DNA of 64,000 nt from Qipengyuania mesophila. GTDB lineage: Bacteria > Pseudomonadota > Alphaproteobacteria > Sphingomonadales > Sphingomonadaceae. The stretch lies in NCBI RefSeq assembly GCF_019711655.1, contig NZ_JAIGNU010000001.1, forward strand, positions 434,001-498,000, in the 5' to 3' direction. How positions within the stretch are numbered: the stretch's first letter is position 1; every line of letters starts with the position of its first letter. The notes beneath the pieces were generated by a model. The model was not told where the DNA came from and did not search any database. It worked only from the letters and a program-made list of their open reading frames with translations. This document shows, one piece after another, positions 63,418 to 64,000 of this stretch. The position numbers were made by a program, and so were the translations under genes.

Positions 63418-63867
63418 TCACGCGCCTTCGCGCCAGGCACCGCTCTCGTCCTGCTTGTGGATCCGGTTGTCGACCCTGTCGTCCTTGGCGAAACGGCGCC
63501 AGAGGTTCGCGGCAGCGTCGCGCTGCGCCGCATCGAACAGCAGCAGCACGCGGTCGAAACCGAGCGCCTCCTCGCGCCAGGCGCCATCGGCGATCAACGC
63601 CATGCGCGCCTCGTTCGGGGCAGCGCAGGTCTCGGAGAGCAGGATCGGCTGGCGCGTCTCGTGCGGGCCGCCCGCCATCCCGTTGGCGAGAAAGGCCGCC
63701 CCGCCCTGCTCCCACAGGGTCTTCGCCAGATGGTCGCGCTGGCCCGGATCGCCACTCACCACCAGCAGCCGCTCGCCGGCCTGCAGGACCTTGCGCGCGA
63801 GCTTGGCGACGGTGACGTCGACCGGGTCGCGGCTGAGCTGGTAGAAGTCGACGCGGGTGGTCATCAT
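63418..63867 (-). CDS. holC: DNA polymerase III chi subunit
   Basis: A 149-residue subunit of the clamp-loader complex, linking it to single-strand binding protein through psi. VDFYQLSRDPVDVTVAKLARKVL, then LWEQGGAAFLANG and RFDRVLLLFDAA-like segments are family-typical. It lies between pepA and the lipoprotein gene in the common proteobacterial order pepA-holC. Its start is 48 bp after the pepA stop. Confidence 0.92.
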   Translation of the reverse strand: MMTTRVDFYQLSRDPVDVTVAKLARKVLQAGERLLVVSGDPGQRDHLAKTLWEQGGAAFLANGMAGGPHETRQPILLSETCAAPNEARMALIADGAWREEALGFDRVLLLFDAAQRDAAANLWRRFAKDDRVDNRIHKQDESGAWREGA

Positions 63868-63915
63868 TCCTGTCCCGATGCGGTGGTGCGAGAGGACGAG
63901 CTCACCCGGCGCCCC

Positions 63916-64000
63916 TTATTTCTCCAGCGTGTCACGCACGAAGCGGTCGACCAGGCGCACGCCGTAACCGGTCGCGCCCTTGCCCCAGGTACGGCCCGGC
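63916..64000 (-). CDS. pepA: Leucyl aminopeptidase, C-terminal end only
   Basis: Only the last 27 codons are inside the window; the gene continues past position 64000. The visible part ends RTWGKGATGYGVRLVDRFVR then DTLEK, which is the C-terminus of alphaproteobacterial leucyl aminopeptidase (PepA). The stop is TAA at 63916-63918. Immediately upstream of holC, as in many proteobacteria. The metal-binding core is outside the window, so function is judged from the end and the neighbour. Confidence 0.75.
   Translation of the reverse strand, partial: PGRTWGKGATGYGVRLVDRFVRDTLEK

Overview
The window is a high-GC, gene-dense stretch of chromosome from an alphaproteobacterium, most likely a member of the Sphingomonadales close to Erythrobacter/Qipengyuania. 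Supporting signs are the rpmF-plsX-fabH-ihfA-merR gene order, an atpHAGDC operon, an alphaproteobacterial-type LexA box (GAAC-N7-GAAC), an Fe-S bacterial photolyase, DUF2794 and DUF1203 proteins, and codon bias towards G/C in third positions throughout. The genus is an inference from protein flavour, not from a marker gene. About 71 protein genes are supported. I saw no rRNA, tRNA or CRISPR array, and no stretch over 300 bp lacks a gene.

Layout. 1-7.1 kb: two DsbA-like thiol oxidoreductases (the first cut by the window edge), the SMC chromosome condensation ATPase, and a GAF-PAS-GGDEF-EAL cyclic-di-GMP enzyme. 7.1-10.1 kb (minus strand): the lipid/ribosome operon rpmF-plsX-fabH-ihfA-merR, including the 59-residue L32 gene. 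10.3-12.8 kb: MAPEG membrane protein, MBL hydrolase, a cytochrome-c-like lipoprotein and a Sel1-type repeat protein. 12.8-16.1 kb: the main accessory spot. An S24 (LexA/CI-like) repressor faces a two-gene operon preceded by a LexA-type box, and a complete 1,888-bp IS1595-family element with a passenger gene and a perfect 8-bp target duplication has landed in the shared control region.

16.8-21.0 kb: a minus-strand group of D-2-hydroxyacid dehydrogenase, ThDP-dependent acetolactate-synthase-like enzyme and aldehyde dehydrogenase. 21-35.4 kb: cysS, nitroreductase, two secreted proteins, transaldolase-cobT, priA, an HxlR regulator divergent from an azoreductase, the Fe-S photolyase and OmpA-type proteins. 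35.5-40.3 kb: a translationally coupled DUF1203-ada-PEP mutase/isocitrate lyase-like operon, an S1C-type protease with a membrane-bound C-terminal half, and a TauD/TfdA oxygenase. 40.5-45.6 kb: F1 ATP synthase operon atpHAGDC with a small lipoprotein gene between atpG and atpD.

45.7-51.5 kb: an acyltransferase-3 and an SGNH hydrolase (probable glycan O-acylation pair), a GT39-like membrane glycosyltransferase, a prolyl oligopeptidase and an HNH protein. 51.5-64 kb: glmU, gph, an SDR enzyme with a LiuR-like site, cysE-DUF2794, an HdaA-like ATPase with a secreted partner, purM and a purN-MmcQ/YjbR fusion, a sulfotransferase, an MddA-like methyltransferase, ndk, a lipoprotein, holC and the 3' end of pepA.

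The genes are packed tightly. Many same-strand neighbours overlap as ATGA or TGATG. Of twelve convergent pairs, four share the palindrome CTAG as both stop codons and two abut as TGATCA, leaving no room for intrinsic terminators there.
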